Origin: Micromonospora coxensis
GTDB lineage: Bacteria > Actinomycetota > Actinomycetes > Mycobacteriales > Micromonosporaceae
Length of the DNA: 64,000 nucleotides
Assembly (NCBI RefSeq): GCF_900090295.1
Contig: NZ_LT607753.1
Location: 2,418,001 to 2,482,000, forward strand
Direction: 5' to 3'
Part shown: positions 23,837 to 32,127 of the stretch, one piece after another
Layout of the letters: every line of letters starts with the position of its first letter
How positions within the stretch are numbered: the first letter of the stretch is position 1
The notes under the pieces: model-generated
Seen by the model: only the letters and a program-made list of their open reading frames with translations
What the model was told of the DNA's origin: nothing
The model's database searches: none
Translations under genes and position numbers: made by a program

Positions 23837-23850
23837 AGAGAGCGCTCTCT
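23837..23850. promoter_or_regulatory. CebR-like palindromic operator of the glucanase gene
   Basis: AGAGAGCGCTCTCT is a perfect 14-nt palindrome with the GAGCGCTC core of actinomycete LacI-type operators such as the CebR box TGGGAGCGCTCCCA. It lies 29-42 nt upstream of the GH16 start. The regulator is not encoded in the window. Confidence 0.7.
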
Positions 23851-23884
23851 GGGGGCGTTTTCTACGCGCCCGTCCCCGCCTTTG

Positions 23885-24628
23885 TCAACGAGCGTCGATG
23901 TCCTGGGGGCGAGGACGGCGGAGCACCACCTGCTCCAGCACGGTCCACCCGGTCGTGGTGACCAGGTAGAGCACCGCCGCCAGCGGCACCACCAGCGCCA
24001 CCGGCACCACCCCGTACGGCAGCAGCGGCACCAGCCGGCCCAGGACGGCCGCCCCCGGCCCCTCGGTCGGCGTGCCGGCCACCGTCCCGGTCGCCGCCAG
24101 GACCCGTTTCGCCCGCCGGGACAGCACCCGGGCCAGCCCGAACAACGCCACCAGCAGCACACCGAAGACCACCACCACCGGGCCGGAGAGCCCGTCGCCG
24201 AGGTGCCAGCCCAACGGCACCCCGGCCAACGTCTCGTCGAGCAGCCCGGCGTTGCCGTCGCCGGTGGCGAAGAGGCGGTACATGACCAGGAAGAACGGCG
24301 CCTGGAGCAGGGCCGGCAGGCAACCCGCCACCGGCGACGCGCCCGCCCGGCGGTAGAGGGCGAACAACTCCTGCTGGAGCTTCGCCGGGTCGTCGGCGTA
24401 CCGCTGCTGGAGCCGGCGGACGTCGGGGGCGAGCGCCGCGCGGCGTCGCTCCCCGCGGACCTGGGCGACGGTGAGCGGCGAGATCAGCAGTCGGACGGCG
24501 ACGGTGAACAGGACGATGGCGGCGGCCGTGGCGGCCCCGCCGGTCAGCGGCGCGAGCACGCCGGCGAGCCAGGTGACGGCGGCGCCGGCGGCGCCCACCG
24601 CGTCGTGCACGGGTGAGAAGGCGAGCAT
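23885..24628 (-). CDS. YidC/Oxa1 family membrane insertase paralogue
   Basis: A 247-residue protein with about five membrane helices. IVLFTVAVRLLISPLTV carries the conserved groove arginine (R46), and the cytoplasmic hairpin has LAPDVRRLQQRYADDPAKLQQELFALYRRAGASP, a classic YidC segment given here only by its start LAPDVRRLQQ and end YRRAGASP. It is shorter than housekeeping YidC and not next to rpmH/rnpA, so it is a second copy. ATG 24628 has GAGGGG about 7 nt upstream. It follows the DUF6412 gene on the same strand, a pairing seen in other actinomycetes. Confidence 0.9.
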   Translation of the reverse strand: MLAFSPVHDAVGAAGAAVTWLAGVLAPLTGGAATAAAIVLFTVAVRLLISPLTVAQVRGERRRAALAPDVRRLQQRYADDPAKLQQELFALYRRAGASPVAGCLPALLQAPFFLVMYRLFATGDGNAGLLDETLAGVPLGWHLGDGLSGPVVVVFGVLLVALFGLARVLSRRAKRVLAATGTVAGTPTEGPGAAVLGRLVPLLPYGVVPVALVVPLAAVLYLVTTTGWTVLEQVVLRRPRPQDIDAR

Positions 24629-24711
24629 GGGTGACCCCTCGATGGCGATTCCGGAACGTCCCGGCGGGACGGATGACGACGGAACCGGTCGGGAGGCGGC
24701 GGCGCGCGGGG

Positions 24712-25026
24712 TCAGCCCGCGGCCGGACACCACCCGACCGGGAGGACGCCTCCCGGTGCCCGGGGCCGGGGTCGGCCCGCCGCGTCCGGATCGACCTGGC
24801 GCGGCACCCGGCGGCGCCGGGCCCGCTCCCGCAGGCCGGCGGTCCACCGGCCGGCGCGCGGCGCGCCGCCGTGCAGGCGGGGCCGGGCCGCGACCAGCGC
24901 CGCGAGCAGCAGCGCGGCCACCAGGGCCGCGCCGGCCAGGAACTCGGCCGGACGGTCCGCGAGCAGCGTCAGCGCGGTGAGCGCGTACGCCCACCGCCCC
25001 GCCACCGCCACCAGCAGACCCGGCAC
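24712..25026 (-). CDS. DUF6412 membrane protein
   Basis: A 104-residue protein with two hydrophobic segments (about residues 4-22 and 32-47) and a basic, cytoplasmic C-terminus (ERARRRRVPRQVDPD). It is recognised as the DUF6412 type by its position directly upstream of a YidC paralogue and by its layout. The start is GTG 25026. It may assist the neighbouring insertase; this is inference from gene order only. Confidence 0.7.
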   Translation of the reverse strand: MPGLLVAVAGRWAYALTALTLLADRPAEFLAGAALVAALLLAALVAARPRLHGGAPRAGRWTAGLRERARRRRVPRQVDPDAAGRPRPRAPGGVLPVGWCPAAG

Positions 25027-25173
25027 GTGACCAGCCTAGGGTCCGGCGTCCACCGCTCGGCCGGATCGCGACACGCGGCCGGCACGCCGTGGCCGAGTTT
25101 CCGGCGGTCGCCACCCTGGGTAACCCGAGCCCGACCGACGCGGACGGCCCGCAGTCGACGTGAACGGACGGTG

Positions 25174-26319
25174 ATGGCAATGACCAGCCAGGTGGCGGCC
25201 GAGGTGACGCCGACGACCCCGGAGGGCACCGACCTGCTGACCGTCGGGGTCGAGGAGGAGTTCCTGCTCGTCGACCCGCACACCGGCGCCGCGGTGCCCG
25301 CCGTCGACCTGGTCATGGAGCAGGTGCCGCCGGAGCTGCGCGGCCAGGTGGAGCGGGAGTTCCAGACCAGCCAGATCGAGATCGGCAGCCCGCCCGGGCT
25401 GGAGCTGCGCTCCATCCGGCACTCCCTCGGGGTGCTGCGCGCCGCGCTGGCCGACGCCGCCGAGCGGGCCGGCGTACGGCTGCTCGCCATCGGCACCGGG
25501 CCGGTGGACGGCCCCCTCCCGCCGGTGGTCGACAAGCCCCGCTTCGACCGCATGATCGAACGGTTCCGGCTGCTCGTGCCCGGCCCCGGCAACAACGGCA
25601 TGCACGTGCACGTCGGGGTCCCCGACCCGGAGACCGGCGTGCAGGTGCTCAACCACGTCCGCTCCTGGCTGCCGGTGCTGCACGCGGTCACCACCAACTC
25701 CCCCTTCGCCCGCGGCGAGGACACCGGCTACGCGAGCTGGCGGTCGATCGAGTGGGAACACTGGCCGTCGGTCGCCCCCACCCCGTTCCTGGCGTCCCAC
25801 GAGCACTACGAGCGGCTGATCCGGCAGCTCATCGCCAGCGGCGTGATGCTCGACGAGGGGATGCTCTACTGGTACGCCCGGCTGTCGGCGAAGTACCCGA
25901 CGGTGGAGCTGCGCATCGGCGACGTCTGCCCGTCGGTCGACGACGCGGTGCTGGTCGCGGCCCTGGTCCGGGCCCTCGTGGCGACCGCCCTGACCGACAT
26001 CGCCGAAGGGCGGCCGGCCGTCAACACCGACCACCACCTGCTGGTCGCCGCGCACTGGCGGGCGGCCCACGACGGGTTGGAGGGCGACGGCGTCGACCTC
26101 ACCAACGGCGAGCTGCGCCCCGCCTGGGAGCTGCTGGACCGGCTCGTCGACCGGGTCCGCCCCGCCCTGGAGGAGCACGGTGACCTCGCCGAGGTCACCG
26201 ACCTGCTCGGCGGGTTGCGCCGGCACGGCACCGGGGCGGCCCGGCAGCGGGCCGTCTTCGCCCGCACCGGCCGGCTGGAGGACGTGGTGGCCGACGTGGC
26301 GCGACAGACCCGCGGCTGA
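25174..26319 (+). CDS. Glutamate-cysteine ligase family 2 (carboxylate-amine ligase, YbdK-like)
   Basis: A 381-residue ATP-dependent ligase of the GCS2 family. VGVEEEFLLVDPHTG is the metal-binding N-terminal motif, SQIEIGSPPGLELRS the second strand, GMHVHVGVPD the core histidines, and ELRIGDVCPSVDDAVL a late conserved block. YbdK proteins show weak gamma-glutamylcysteine synthetase activity; in an organism that uses mycothiol the real product is unclear. ATG 25174 or the adjacent GTG 25171 starts it, without a strong ribosome site. The flavoprotein gene follows after 24 nt, so the two may form a thiol-related operon. Confidence 0.9.
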   Translation: MAMTSQVAAEVTPTTPEGTDLLTVGVEEEFLLVDPHTGAAVPAVDLVMEQVPPELRGQVEREFQTSQIEIGSPPGLELRSIRHSLGVLRAALADAAERAGVRLLAIGTGPVDGPLPPVVDKPRFDRMIERFRLLVPGPGNNGMHVHVGVPDPETGVQVLNHVRSWLPVLHAVTTNSPFARGEDTGYASWRSIEWEHWPSVAPTPFLASHEHYERLIRQLIASGVMLDEGMLYWYARLSAKYPTVELRIGDVCPSVDDAVLVAALVRALVATALTDIAEGRPAVNTDHHLLVAAHWRAAHDGLEGDGVDLTNGELRPAWELLDRLVDRVRPALEEHGDLAEVTDLLGGLRRHGTGAARQRAVFARTGRLEDVVADVARQTRG

Positions 26320-26343
26320 TCTTTCCGTGGAAGACTGGGCACC

Positions 26344-27714
26344 GTGGCGCAACGGCTGATCGTGATCGGTGGGGACGCCGCCGGGATGGCGGCGGCCTCG
26401 CAGGCCCGCCGTCGTCGTGGCCGCGACGACCTGGAGATCGTCGCCTTCGAGCGGGGACACTTCACGTCGTACTCGGCGTGCGGCATCCCGTACTGGATCA
26501 GCGGCGTGGTCGAGGAGCGCGACGCGCTGATCGCCCGCGCCCCGCAGACCTTCCGCACCGAGTACGACATCGACGTGCGGCTGCGCACCGAGGTCACCGG
26601 CATCGACCTCGACCGTCGCGAGGTCGTCGCCCGGGACCTGGACCGCGGCGGCGAGGTGCGCGAGCGGTTCGACACCCTGATGTACGCCGCCGGCGCCGTC
26701 CCGGTCCGCCCCGCCTGGGCCGACGGGGACGTCGCCGGGGTCTTCGGCATGCAGACCCTCGACGACGGCGCGGCGCTGCGCGACTGGCTCGACGCCGAGC
26801 CGAGGCCCGGCCGCGCGGTGGTCGTCGGCGGCGGCTACATCGGGGTGGAGATGGCCGAGTCGCTGGTCAAGCGCGGCCTCTCCGTCACCCTGGTCGAGCA
26901 GGCCGAGCAGCCGATGTCGACCGTCGACCCGGACATGGCGAAGCTGGCCACCGACGCGATGCGCGAGGTCGGCATCGACATCCGTACCGGGGTGGAGGTG
27001 ACCGGCCTCGACGAGCGGGACGGGCGGGTGTCCGCGGTCGTCACCGCCGACGGGACGCTGCCGGCGGACGTCGTGGTCCTCGGCCTCGGGGTACGCCCCA
27101 ACGCCGCGCTCGCCGAGGCCGCCGGCCTGCCGCTCGGCCCCACCGGCGGGATCCGGGTGGACCGGCGGATGCGGGTGGCCGGGGTGCCGGACGTCTGGGC
27201 GGCCGGCGACTGCGTGGAGACGCTGCACCTGGTCAGCGGGCTCCCGGTGCACGTGCCGCTCGGCACCCACGCCAACAAGCAGGGCCGGGTCGCCGGGATC
27301 AACATCGGCGGCGGGTACGCCACCTTCCCCGGCGTGATCGGCACCGCCGTGACCAAGGTCTGCGACCTGGAGGTGGGGCGCACCGGCCTGCGCGAGCGGG
27401 ACGCCGCCGCCTCCGGCTTCGAGTTCGTCTCGGTGGTCGCCGAGTCCACCAACCGCGCCGGGTACTACCCGGGGGCCCGCCCGATGACGATCAAGCTGAT
27501 CGCCGAGCGCCCCACCGGCCGGCTGCTCGGCGCGCAGATCGTCGGCCGGGCCGAGGCGGCCAAGCGGATCGACGCCCTGGCCGTGGCGCTGTGGAACGGC
27601 ATGACGGTGGACGAGATGACCGCCCTCGACCTCGGCTACGCCCCGCCGTACGCGCCGGTCTGGGACCCGGTGCTGATCGCCGCCCGCAAGGCCGTCGACG
27701 CCCTCGCCCGCTGA
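26344..27714 (+). CDS. FAD-dependent pyridine nucleotide-disulfide oxidoreductase, CoA-disulfide reductase-like
   Basis: A 456-residue flavoprotein. The FAD loop is VIGGDAAGMAAA (residues 7-18), a single redox cysteine C46 sits in YSACGIPYWISG as in CoA-disulfide reductase and NADH oxidase/peroxidase, the NAD(P)H loop is VVVGGGYIGVEMAESL, and VWAAGDCVE is the second FAD motif. The C-terminal dimerization domain ends YAPPYAPVWDPVL. It probably reduces CoA or another low-molecular-weight disulfide through the single cysteine. The start is GTG 26344, 24 nt after the ligase gene. Confidence 0.9.
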   Translation: MAQRLIVIGGDAAGMAAASQARRRRGRDDLEIVAFERGHFTSYSACGIPYWISGVVEERDALIARAPQTFRTEYDIDVRLRTEVTGIDLDRREVVARDLDRGGEVRERFDTLMYAAGAVPVRPAWADGDVAGVFGMQTLDDGAALRDWLDAEPRPGRAVVVGGGYIGVEMAESLVKRGLSVTLVEQAEQPMSTVDPDMAKLATDAMREVGIDIRTGVEVTGLDERDGRVSAVVTADGTLPADVVVLGLGVRPNAALAEAAGLPLGPTGGIRVDRRMRVAGVPDVWAAGDCVETLHLVSGLPVHVPLGTHANKQGRVAGINIGGGYATFPGVIGTAVTKVCDLEVGRTGLRERDAAASGFEFVSVVAESTNRAGYYPGARPMTIKLIAERPTGRLLGAQIVGRAEAAKRIDALAVALWNGMTVDEMTALDLGYAPPYAPVWDPVLIAARKAVDALAR

Positions 27715-27747
27715 GGGTCTCCCCCGCGCCGGTGCGAGGCGCAGAGC

Positions 27748-28200
27748 GTGCTCGCCGCCGGGTGCCAGCAGCGGCGGGTCACTCCGGCGGAACTCGACGC
27801 GGCGCTGCGACGGTTGGCCCGGCCCCGACGCGCGGTGCTGATCAGACAGACCATCGCCGACCTGGCCGGCGGGGCCGAGGCGCTCTCGGAGATCGACCTC
27901 GTCCGGCTGTGCCGACGGTACGGGCTGCCTCGCCCCGAGTTGCAGGAACGACGGCGTGACGTGGACGGGCGGGTGCGCTACCTCGACGCGTACTGGCGGC
28001 GGTGGGGCCTGCACGTCGAGGTGGACGGGGCGCACCACATGGAGGTCCGCCACTGGGCGGCCGACCTGCGGCGGCAGAACCGGATCTGGATCGACGGCGA
28101 CCGGATCCTCCGCTTCACCGCCTTCGACGTCCGCCGCCGACCCGACGAGGTGGCCGGGCAACTCCGTGCCGCGCTGACCGCCGCCGGCTGGCGGCCCTGA
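27748..28200 (+). CDS. DUF559-type endonuclease-like protein, N-terminally truncated remnant
   Basis: A 150-residue frame that matches only the C-terminal half of the actinobacterial DUF559 proteins (usually about 300 aa). RYLDAYWRRWGLHVEVDGAHH is the nuclease-like D...E-x-D core and ADLRRQNRIWIDGDRILRFTAFDVRRRP the conserved tail, given here as ADLRRQNR and LRFTAFDV. In-frame, family-like sequence (CEAQSVLAAGCQQRRVTPAEL begins before the GTG) continues upstream only to the stop of the flavoprotein gene, so the N-terminal antitoxin-like half is missing. It may be a pseudogene or a shortened functional protein. Confidence 0.6.
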   Translation: MLAAGCQQRRVTPAELDAALRRLARPRRAVLIRQTIADLAGGAEALSEIDLVRLCRRYGLPRPELQERRRDVDGRVRYLDAYWRRWGLHVEVDGAHHMEVRHWAADLRRQNRIWIDGDRILRFTAFDVRRRPDEVAGQLRAALTAAGWRP

Positions 28201-28260
28201 GGTCGTGGCGGAACCGCACCCGGCCCCACGGACAGGTGGTCGTTCGTCCAGGATGGTCGG

Positions 28261-29127
28261 ATGGAGATTCCCGACCGGTTGTCGTGGGTGCGCAGGGTGC
28301 CGGCCGGGCAGGAGTGGCTGGCGGTGCTGCCCGAATGGCGTGACGAGTGTGCGCGGCAGTGGTCGCTGCGGCTCGGCCCGCCCTTCCCGCACGCCTTCGC
28401 GTCGCTGGCGATGCCCGCCGAACTGCCCGACGGCACGCCCGCCGCGCTGAAGCTCCAGTACCCCGACCCGGACAGCCTGCACGAGCCGGACGCGTTGGAC
28501 GCCTGGGCCGGCGTCGGCGCGGTACGCCTGCTCGCCCGCGACCCGGACCGCCGGGCGCTGCTGGTCGAGCGGTGCCGCCCCGGGACGCCGCTGTACGACC
28601 TGCCGCCGGACGAGGCGCTGGACGTGGTCGCCGGGCTGCTGCCCCGGCTGTGGCGGCCGGCGGGTGACCCGTTCACCCCGCTGGCGGAGGAGGCGGCCGG
28701 CTGGATGGACCGGCTGCCTCGGAAGTGGCAGCGGGCCGGCCGGCCGTACGAGCGGCGGCTGCTGGACGTGGCGCTGGGCCGGCTCGCCGAGCTAATCGGC
28801 ACCCAGGGTGAGCAGGTGCTGGTCAACCAGGACCTGCACGCCGGCAACGTGCTGCGGGCGACCCGGGAGCCGTGGCTGGTGATCGACCCGAAGCCGCTGG
28901 CCGGTGAGCGGGAGTTCTCGGTGGTGCCGATCGTGCGCGGCGGCGAGCTGGGCCACTCCGCGCCGGCGGTGCACCGCCGGCTGGACCGGATCACCGGGGC
29001 GCTCGGCCTGGACCGGGAGCGGGTGCTCGGCTGGACGATCGGCCAGACGCTGGCCTGGAGCCTGCACGACGACACGGTCTTCCCCAACCAGGTCGAGGTG
29101 GTTCGCTGGCTGGTCGACGGAGGGTGA
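28261..29127 (+). CDS. Aminoglycoside/hydroxyurea phosphotransferase, APH(6)-like kinase
   Basis: A 288-residue kinase of the streptomycin 6-kinase family. The nucleotide loop is near AALKLQYPDPDS with a likely ATP lysine, the catalytic loop is VNQDLHAGNVLRA (H-x-D-x(4)-N variant) and the metal-binding segment is WLVIDPKPLAG. Chromosomal members give low-level streptomycin or hydroxyurea resistance or phosphorylate unknown metabolites. ATG 28261 follows the DUF559 remnant by 60 nt. Resistance is plausible but not shown by sequence. Confidence 0.85.
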   Translation: MEIPDRLSWVRRVPAGQEWLAVLPEWRDECARQWSLRLGPPFPHAFASLAMPAELPDGTPAALKLQYPDPDSLHEPDALDAWAGVGAVRLLARDPDRRALLVERCRPGTPLYDLPPDEALDVVAGLLPRLWRPAGDPFTPLAEEAAGWMDRLPRKWQRAGRPYERRLLDVALGRLAELIGTQGEQVLVNQDLHAGNVLRATREPWLVIDPKPLAGEREFSVVPIVRGGELGHSAPAVHRRLDRITGALGLDRERVLGWTIGQTLAWSLHDDTVFPNQVEVVRWLVDGG

Positions 29128-29130
29128 CGC

Positions 29131-29276
29131 CGGCGGACCGGACCGGCGACCGGCACGAACAGGCCGGCGACCGGCACGACCGGCAAGGCCGGACCGGCGA
29201 CCGGCACGAGCAGGCCGGCGACCGACCCGAGCGGCACGAACAGGCCGGCGACCGGGCAATCGGCCCGAGCGGTCAG
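29131..29276. repeat. Imperfect tandem repeats with about 50-bp period
   Basis: ACCGGCGACCGGCACGA occurs at about 29143 and 29193, followed each time by GCAGGCCGGCGACCG-type sequence (ACAGGCC in the first). A third, shorter copy follows to 29256. The array fills the gap between the convergent APH-like and nei-like genes and reaches the stop of the latter. Confidence 0.75.
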
Positions 29277-30082
29277 CCGGCCTGGCAGGTGGGGCACCAG
29301 TAGAGGTTGCGCCCGGCCAGCCCGCCCCGGCTGACCGCCGACCCGCAGACGTGGCAGGGCGCGCCGGGGCGGCGGTAGACGTACACCTCGCCGCCGTGCC
29401 GGTCGACGCGGGCCGGACGGCCCATCGCCTCCGGCAGGTGGGCGTCGCGGACCGTGTCGATCCGTCCGTGGGCGACGGCCCGCGTCATCAGCTCCACGAG
29501 GTCGACCCAGAGGGCGTCCCAGTCGGCCCGGGTCAGCGCGCGGCCGGGCAGGGTCGGCGGCAGTCCGGCCCGGAACAGCGCCTCGGTGACGAAGATCAGC
29601 CCGGTCCCGGCCACCACCGACTGGTCCAGCAGCAGCGCGGCGAGCGGGGTGCCGCTGCGGCGGATCCGCGCGTACGCCCGCTCCGGATCGGCGTCGGCGC
29701 GCAGCGGATCCGGGCCGAGCCGGGCGCGCAGCGCCGCCACCTCGGGCGGGGTGAGCAGTTCGCAGGCGGTGGGGCCGCGCAGGTCGAGCCAGTGCCGGTC
29801 GCTGGTCAGCCGCAGCCGCACCTGCCCGACCGGCTCCGGCGGCTCGCCGTCGCCGTCGGTGAACCGGCCGTAGAGACCGAGGTGCACGTGCAGGGTCGTC
29901 GAATCGGCGTAGTGGTGCAGCAGGTGCTTGCCGTACGCCTCGCACGCGTCCAGAACGGTGCCGGAGAGGCGGGCGGCGCCGTCGGCGAATCGACCCTGCG
30001 GGCTGGCGGCGATGACCTTGTCGCCGGCGAACAGCTCGGCGTGCCGGGTCGCCAGGCGGTGGATGGTGTGTCCCTCTGGCAC
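29273..30082 (-). CDS. nei: Fpg/Nei family DNA glycosylase (Nei-like)
   Basis: A 269-residue base-excision repair enzyme. After removal of Met the protein begins PEGHTIHR, with the catalytic proline and glutamate (P1, E2) required for beta/delta-elimination. The H2TH region includes LLDQSVVAGTGLIFVTEALF, and a C-terminal zinc finger CHVCGSAVSRGG...YWCPTCQ supplies four cysteines. PEGHTIHR rather than PELPEVE places it with the Nei/endonuclease VIII side, excising oxidised pyrimidines. The start must be GTG 30082 because the proline has to follow Met. No clear ribosome site precedes it. Confidence 0.93.
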   Translation of the reverse strand: MPEGHTIHRLATRHAELFAGDKVIAASPQGRFADGAARLSGTVLDACEAYGKHLLHHYADSTTLHVHLGLYGRFTDGDGEPPEPVGQVRLRLTSDRHWLDLRGPTACELLTPPEVAALRARLGPDPLRADADPERAYARIRRSGTPLAALLLDQSVVAGTGLIFVTEALFRAGLPPTLPGRALTRADWDALWVDLVELMTRAVAHGRIDTVRDAHLPEAMGRPARVDRHGGEVYVYRRPGAPCHVCGSAVSRGGLAGRNLYWCPTCQAG

Positions 30083-30220
30083 CGGTCCACGGTAGCCGCC
30101 CGGACCGCCGGCCCCGACGACGAGTGTGGTCGATCGCCGCACCGGGTACATCCCCACCGTTACCGCGTGGCGGCCACCGACCCTTCCGAGGGCTCCACGC
30201 ATCGACAAGGAGGTGTTGTG

Positions 30221-30958
30221 GTGAACATTCCCTCGCTCACGCGTCGGCGCACCGAGCCGACCCGGGACACCGACGGCGACGGGCGGATCGACGGACGCGA
30301 CGGGCAGCCGGTGGTGACCGGCCGGGACGCCGACGCGGCGACGTACCGCAGCAGCACGTCGGCCACCGCCGGCGAGCGCGACGCCGACGCGGCGCGCCGG
30401 GCCGCGGACCGTGGCGCGCCGGCGACCGCGCGCTCCACCGACGACCCGACCCTGCGGGGGCCGTCCGGCCGGGTCGCGCCGATCGACGACGAGCCCCGGC
30501 GTACCCGCCCCGGCCGACCGGTAGACGACGAGGCGCGGCGTGCCCCGCTGGCCGACCCGGTGGCGGAGCGGACCATCGACCTGGACCGGGACGGCGTGCC
30601 GGACCGGGAGGAGACCCCGGTGGTCGCCGGCCCGAAGCCCCGGGCCAGCCTGCTGGCCACCCTCGGCCTGATCGTCTCGGTGGCCGGGGCGCTCTTCGTG
30701 CTCACCGGCACCCTCGCCGGGTACGGCATCGCGCTCGGCGCGGTCGGGGCGGTCCTGGCCGTCCTCGGTCTGCTGGCCACCCGGCGCCGGCACGTGGCCG
30801 GCAAGACCGACGCGCTGATCGGCATGCTGGTCGGCCTCGCCGCCGTGGTGCTCGGCGTCCTCGCGATGACCGGGCAGTTCGACTGGCCGACCACCGACGG
30901 CGACTGGGTGGCCCGGTTCCGGGAGTGGCTCGACTCACAGTTTGTGGATCGCCTCTGA
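30221..30958 (+). CDS. Membrane protein with DxDxDG calcium-type motifs
   Basis: A 245-residue protein. The N-terminal 130 residues are charged and probably disordered. They hold two D-x-D-x-D-G motifs, DTDGDGRIDGRDG (about 14-26) and DLDRDGVPDREE (about 120-131), like Ca2+ loops of EF-hand, dockerin or thrombospondin-3 repeats. Three hydrophobic helices follow (LLATLGLIVSVAGALFV, GYGIALGAVGAVLAVLGLL, ALIGMLVGLAAVVLGVLAM) and a short hydrophilic tail. GTG 30221 has AAGGAGG 7 nt before it; GTG 30218 is the alternative. The family is unknown. A hairpin follows at 31035. Confidence 0.8.
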   Translation: MNIPSLTRRRTEPTRDTDGDGRIDGRDGQPVVTGRDADAATYRSSTSATAGERDADAARRAADRGAPATARSTDDPTLRGPSGRVAPIDDEPRRTRPGRPVDDEARRAPLADPVAERTIDLDRDGVPDREETPVVAGPKPRASLLATLGLIVSVAGALFVLTGTLAGYGIALGAVGAVLAVLGLLATRRRHVAGKTDALIGMLVGLAAVVLGVLAMTGQFDWPTTDGDWVARFREWLDSQFVDRL

Positions 30959-31034
30959 CGGGCACTGTTCCGCTCGCCGGTGGGATGCCGGCGACGCCCG
31001 AGGATCTGGTGGTTCACCAGCGGGCACATCCTCT

Positions 31035-31064
31035 TTCGGGGGCGGCGTTCGCGCCGCCCCCGAA
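31035..31064. terminator. TTCG-tetraloop hairpin terminator
   Basis: A 13-bp perfect stem (31035-31047 with 31052-31064) closes on the stable loop TTCG, 77 nt after the preceding stop. The interval 30959-31305 also holds a 15-nt palindrome CTGGTG-GTT-CACCAG (31006-31020) and the direct repeats at 31148; no gene is seen. Confidence 0.75.
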
Positions 31065-31147
31065 GCATGTCCGGACCCCGGTGCCGCCGCTGGCGCCGGC
31101 CACGTTCGCCGGGCCACGGGGGCCGCCGCCGGCCGGAACGGGGTCAG

Positions 31148-31189
31148 CGCAACGATTCGTCGTACGTGACCGGTCAGACGCAACGATTC
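31148..31189. promoter_or_regulatory. Direct repeats upstream of ddaH-rocD
   Basis: CGCAACGATTC occurs at 31148-31158 and 31179-31189, 31 bp (about three helical turns) apart, each preceded by GTCAG or GTCAGA. Same-face repeats about 120-160 nt before ddaH suit an activator or Lrp/AsnC-type regulator of arginine/ornithine catabolism; no such regulator gene is adjacent here. Confidence 0.5.
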
Positions 31190-31305
31190 CACGCCCTACG
31201 CAAGTCTCGGCGGTGGATGTCGTCGGCCGATGCCGCATACCGTTGACCAACGGCGCCAGCCCGTGGGCCACGGTGGCCGGGCGCGCCCGACCCCAGGAGC
31301 AGGAC

Positions 31306-32127
31306 ATGACGATGGACGCCACCAGCCAGCGCTTCCTGATGTGCCGGCCGACGTACTTCGCCGTCGACTACGCGATCAACCCGTGGATGGACCCGAGCGC
31401 GCCGGTCGACGCCGACCTCGCCATCCGGCAGTGGGAGCAGCTGCGCCAGACCTACCTCGACCTGGGCCACACCGTCGAGCTGATCGACCCGGTCGCCGGC
31501 CTCCCGGACATGGTCTTCGCCGCCAACGGCGGCACGGTGATCGACGGCAAGGCGATGGCCGTGCAGTTCCGCGACCCGCAGCGCGCCGACGAGGCCCCCG
31601 CGTACCGCGCCTGGTTCGAGGCCGCCGGCTTCGAGCTGTACGACCCGAAGCACGTCAACGAGGGCGAGGGCGACGTCCTGCTGGTCGGCGATTACCTGCT
31701 CGCCGGCACCGGCTTCCGCACCGCGCACGCCTCGCACGCCCAGTTGCAGGAGGTCTTCGGCTACCCGGTGATCACCATGCAGCTGGTGGACCCGCGCTTC
31801 TACCACCTGGACACCGCGCTGACCGTGCTCGACGAGCGGACCGTGGCGTACCTGCCGGAGGCGTTCTCCCCCGGCAGCCAGGCGGTGCTGCGCCGGCTCT
31901 TCCCCGACGCGGTCCACGCCACCATGGCCGACGCCGAGGTGCTGGGCCTGAACGCGGTCGGCGACGGCCGGCACGTGGTGCTGCCCGCGCAGGCCACCGA
32001 CCTGGCCGCGAAGCTGCGCGACCGGGGTTACGAGACCATCGGGATCGACCTGTCCGAGCTGCGCAAGGCCGGCGGCGGACCGAAGTGCTGCACGTTGCGA
32101 CTCCGTCAGGGAAAGGCGAGCAAGTGA
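31306..32127 (+). CDS. ddaH: Dimethylargininase / arginine deiminase superfamily enzyme
   Basis: A 273-residue guanidino-group hydrolase of the penta-propeller fold. Conserved pieces are CRPTYFAVDYAINPWMD, LPDMVFAANGG (substrate carboxylate binding), NEGEGDVLLVGDYLLAGTGFRT, DPRFYHLDTALTVL (catalytic His) and GGPKCCTLRL (catalytic Cys near the C-terminus). It would release citrulline from methylated arginine or act on a related guanidino compound. ATG 31306 is preceded by AGGAG and overlaps nothing upstream. The rocD gene overlaps its stop in GTGA, so both products act in one catabolic route. Confidence 0.9.
   Translation: MTMDATSQRFLMCRPTYFAVDYAINPWMDPSAPVDADLAIRQWEQLRQTYLDLGHTVELIDPVAGLPDMVFAANGGTVIDGKAMAVQFRDPQRADEAPAYRAWFEAAGFELYDPKHVNEGEGDVLLVGDYLLAGTGFRTAHASHAQLQEVFGYPVITMQLVDPRFYHLDTALTVLDERTVAYLPEAFSPGSQAVLRRLFPDAVHATMADAEVLGLNAVGDGRHVVLPAQATDLAAKLRDRGYETIGIDLSELRKAGGGPKCCTLRLRQGKASK

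Noticed and set aside
29131..29276. Possible coding continuation of the APH-like or Nei-like gene through the repeats
   Set aside because: Both genes have proper stops and family-typical C-termini; the repeat translates to low-complexity PVAGLFVPVAGP only.
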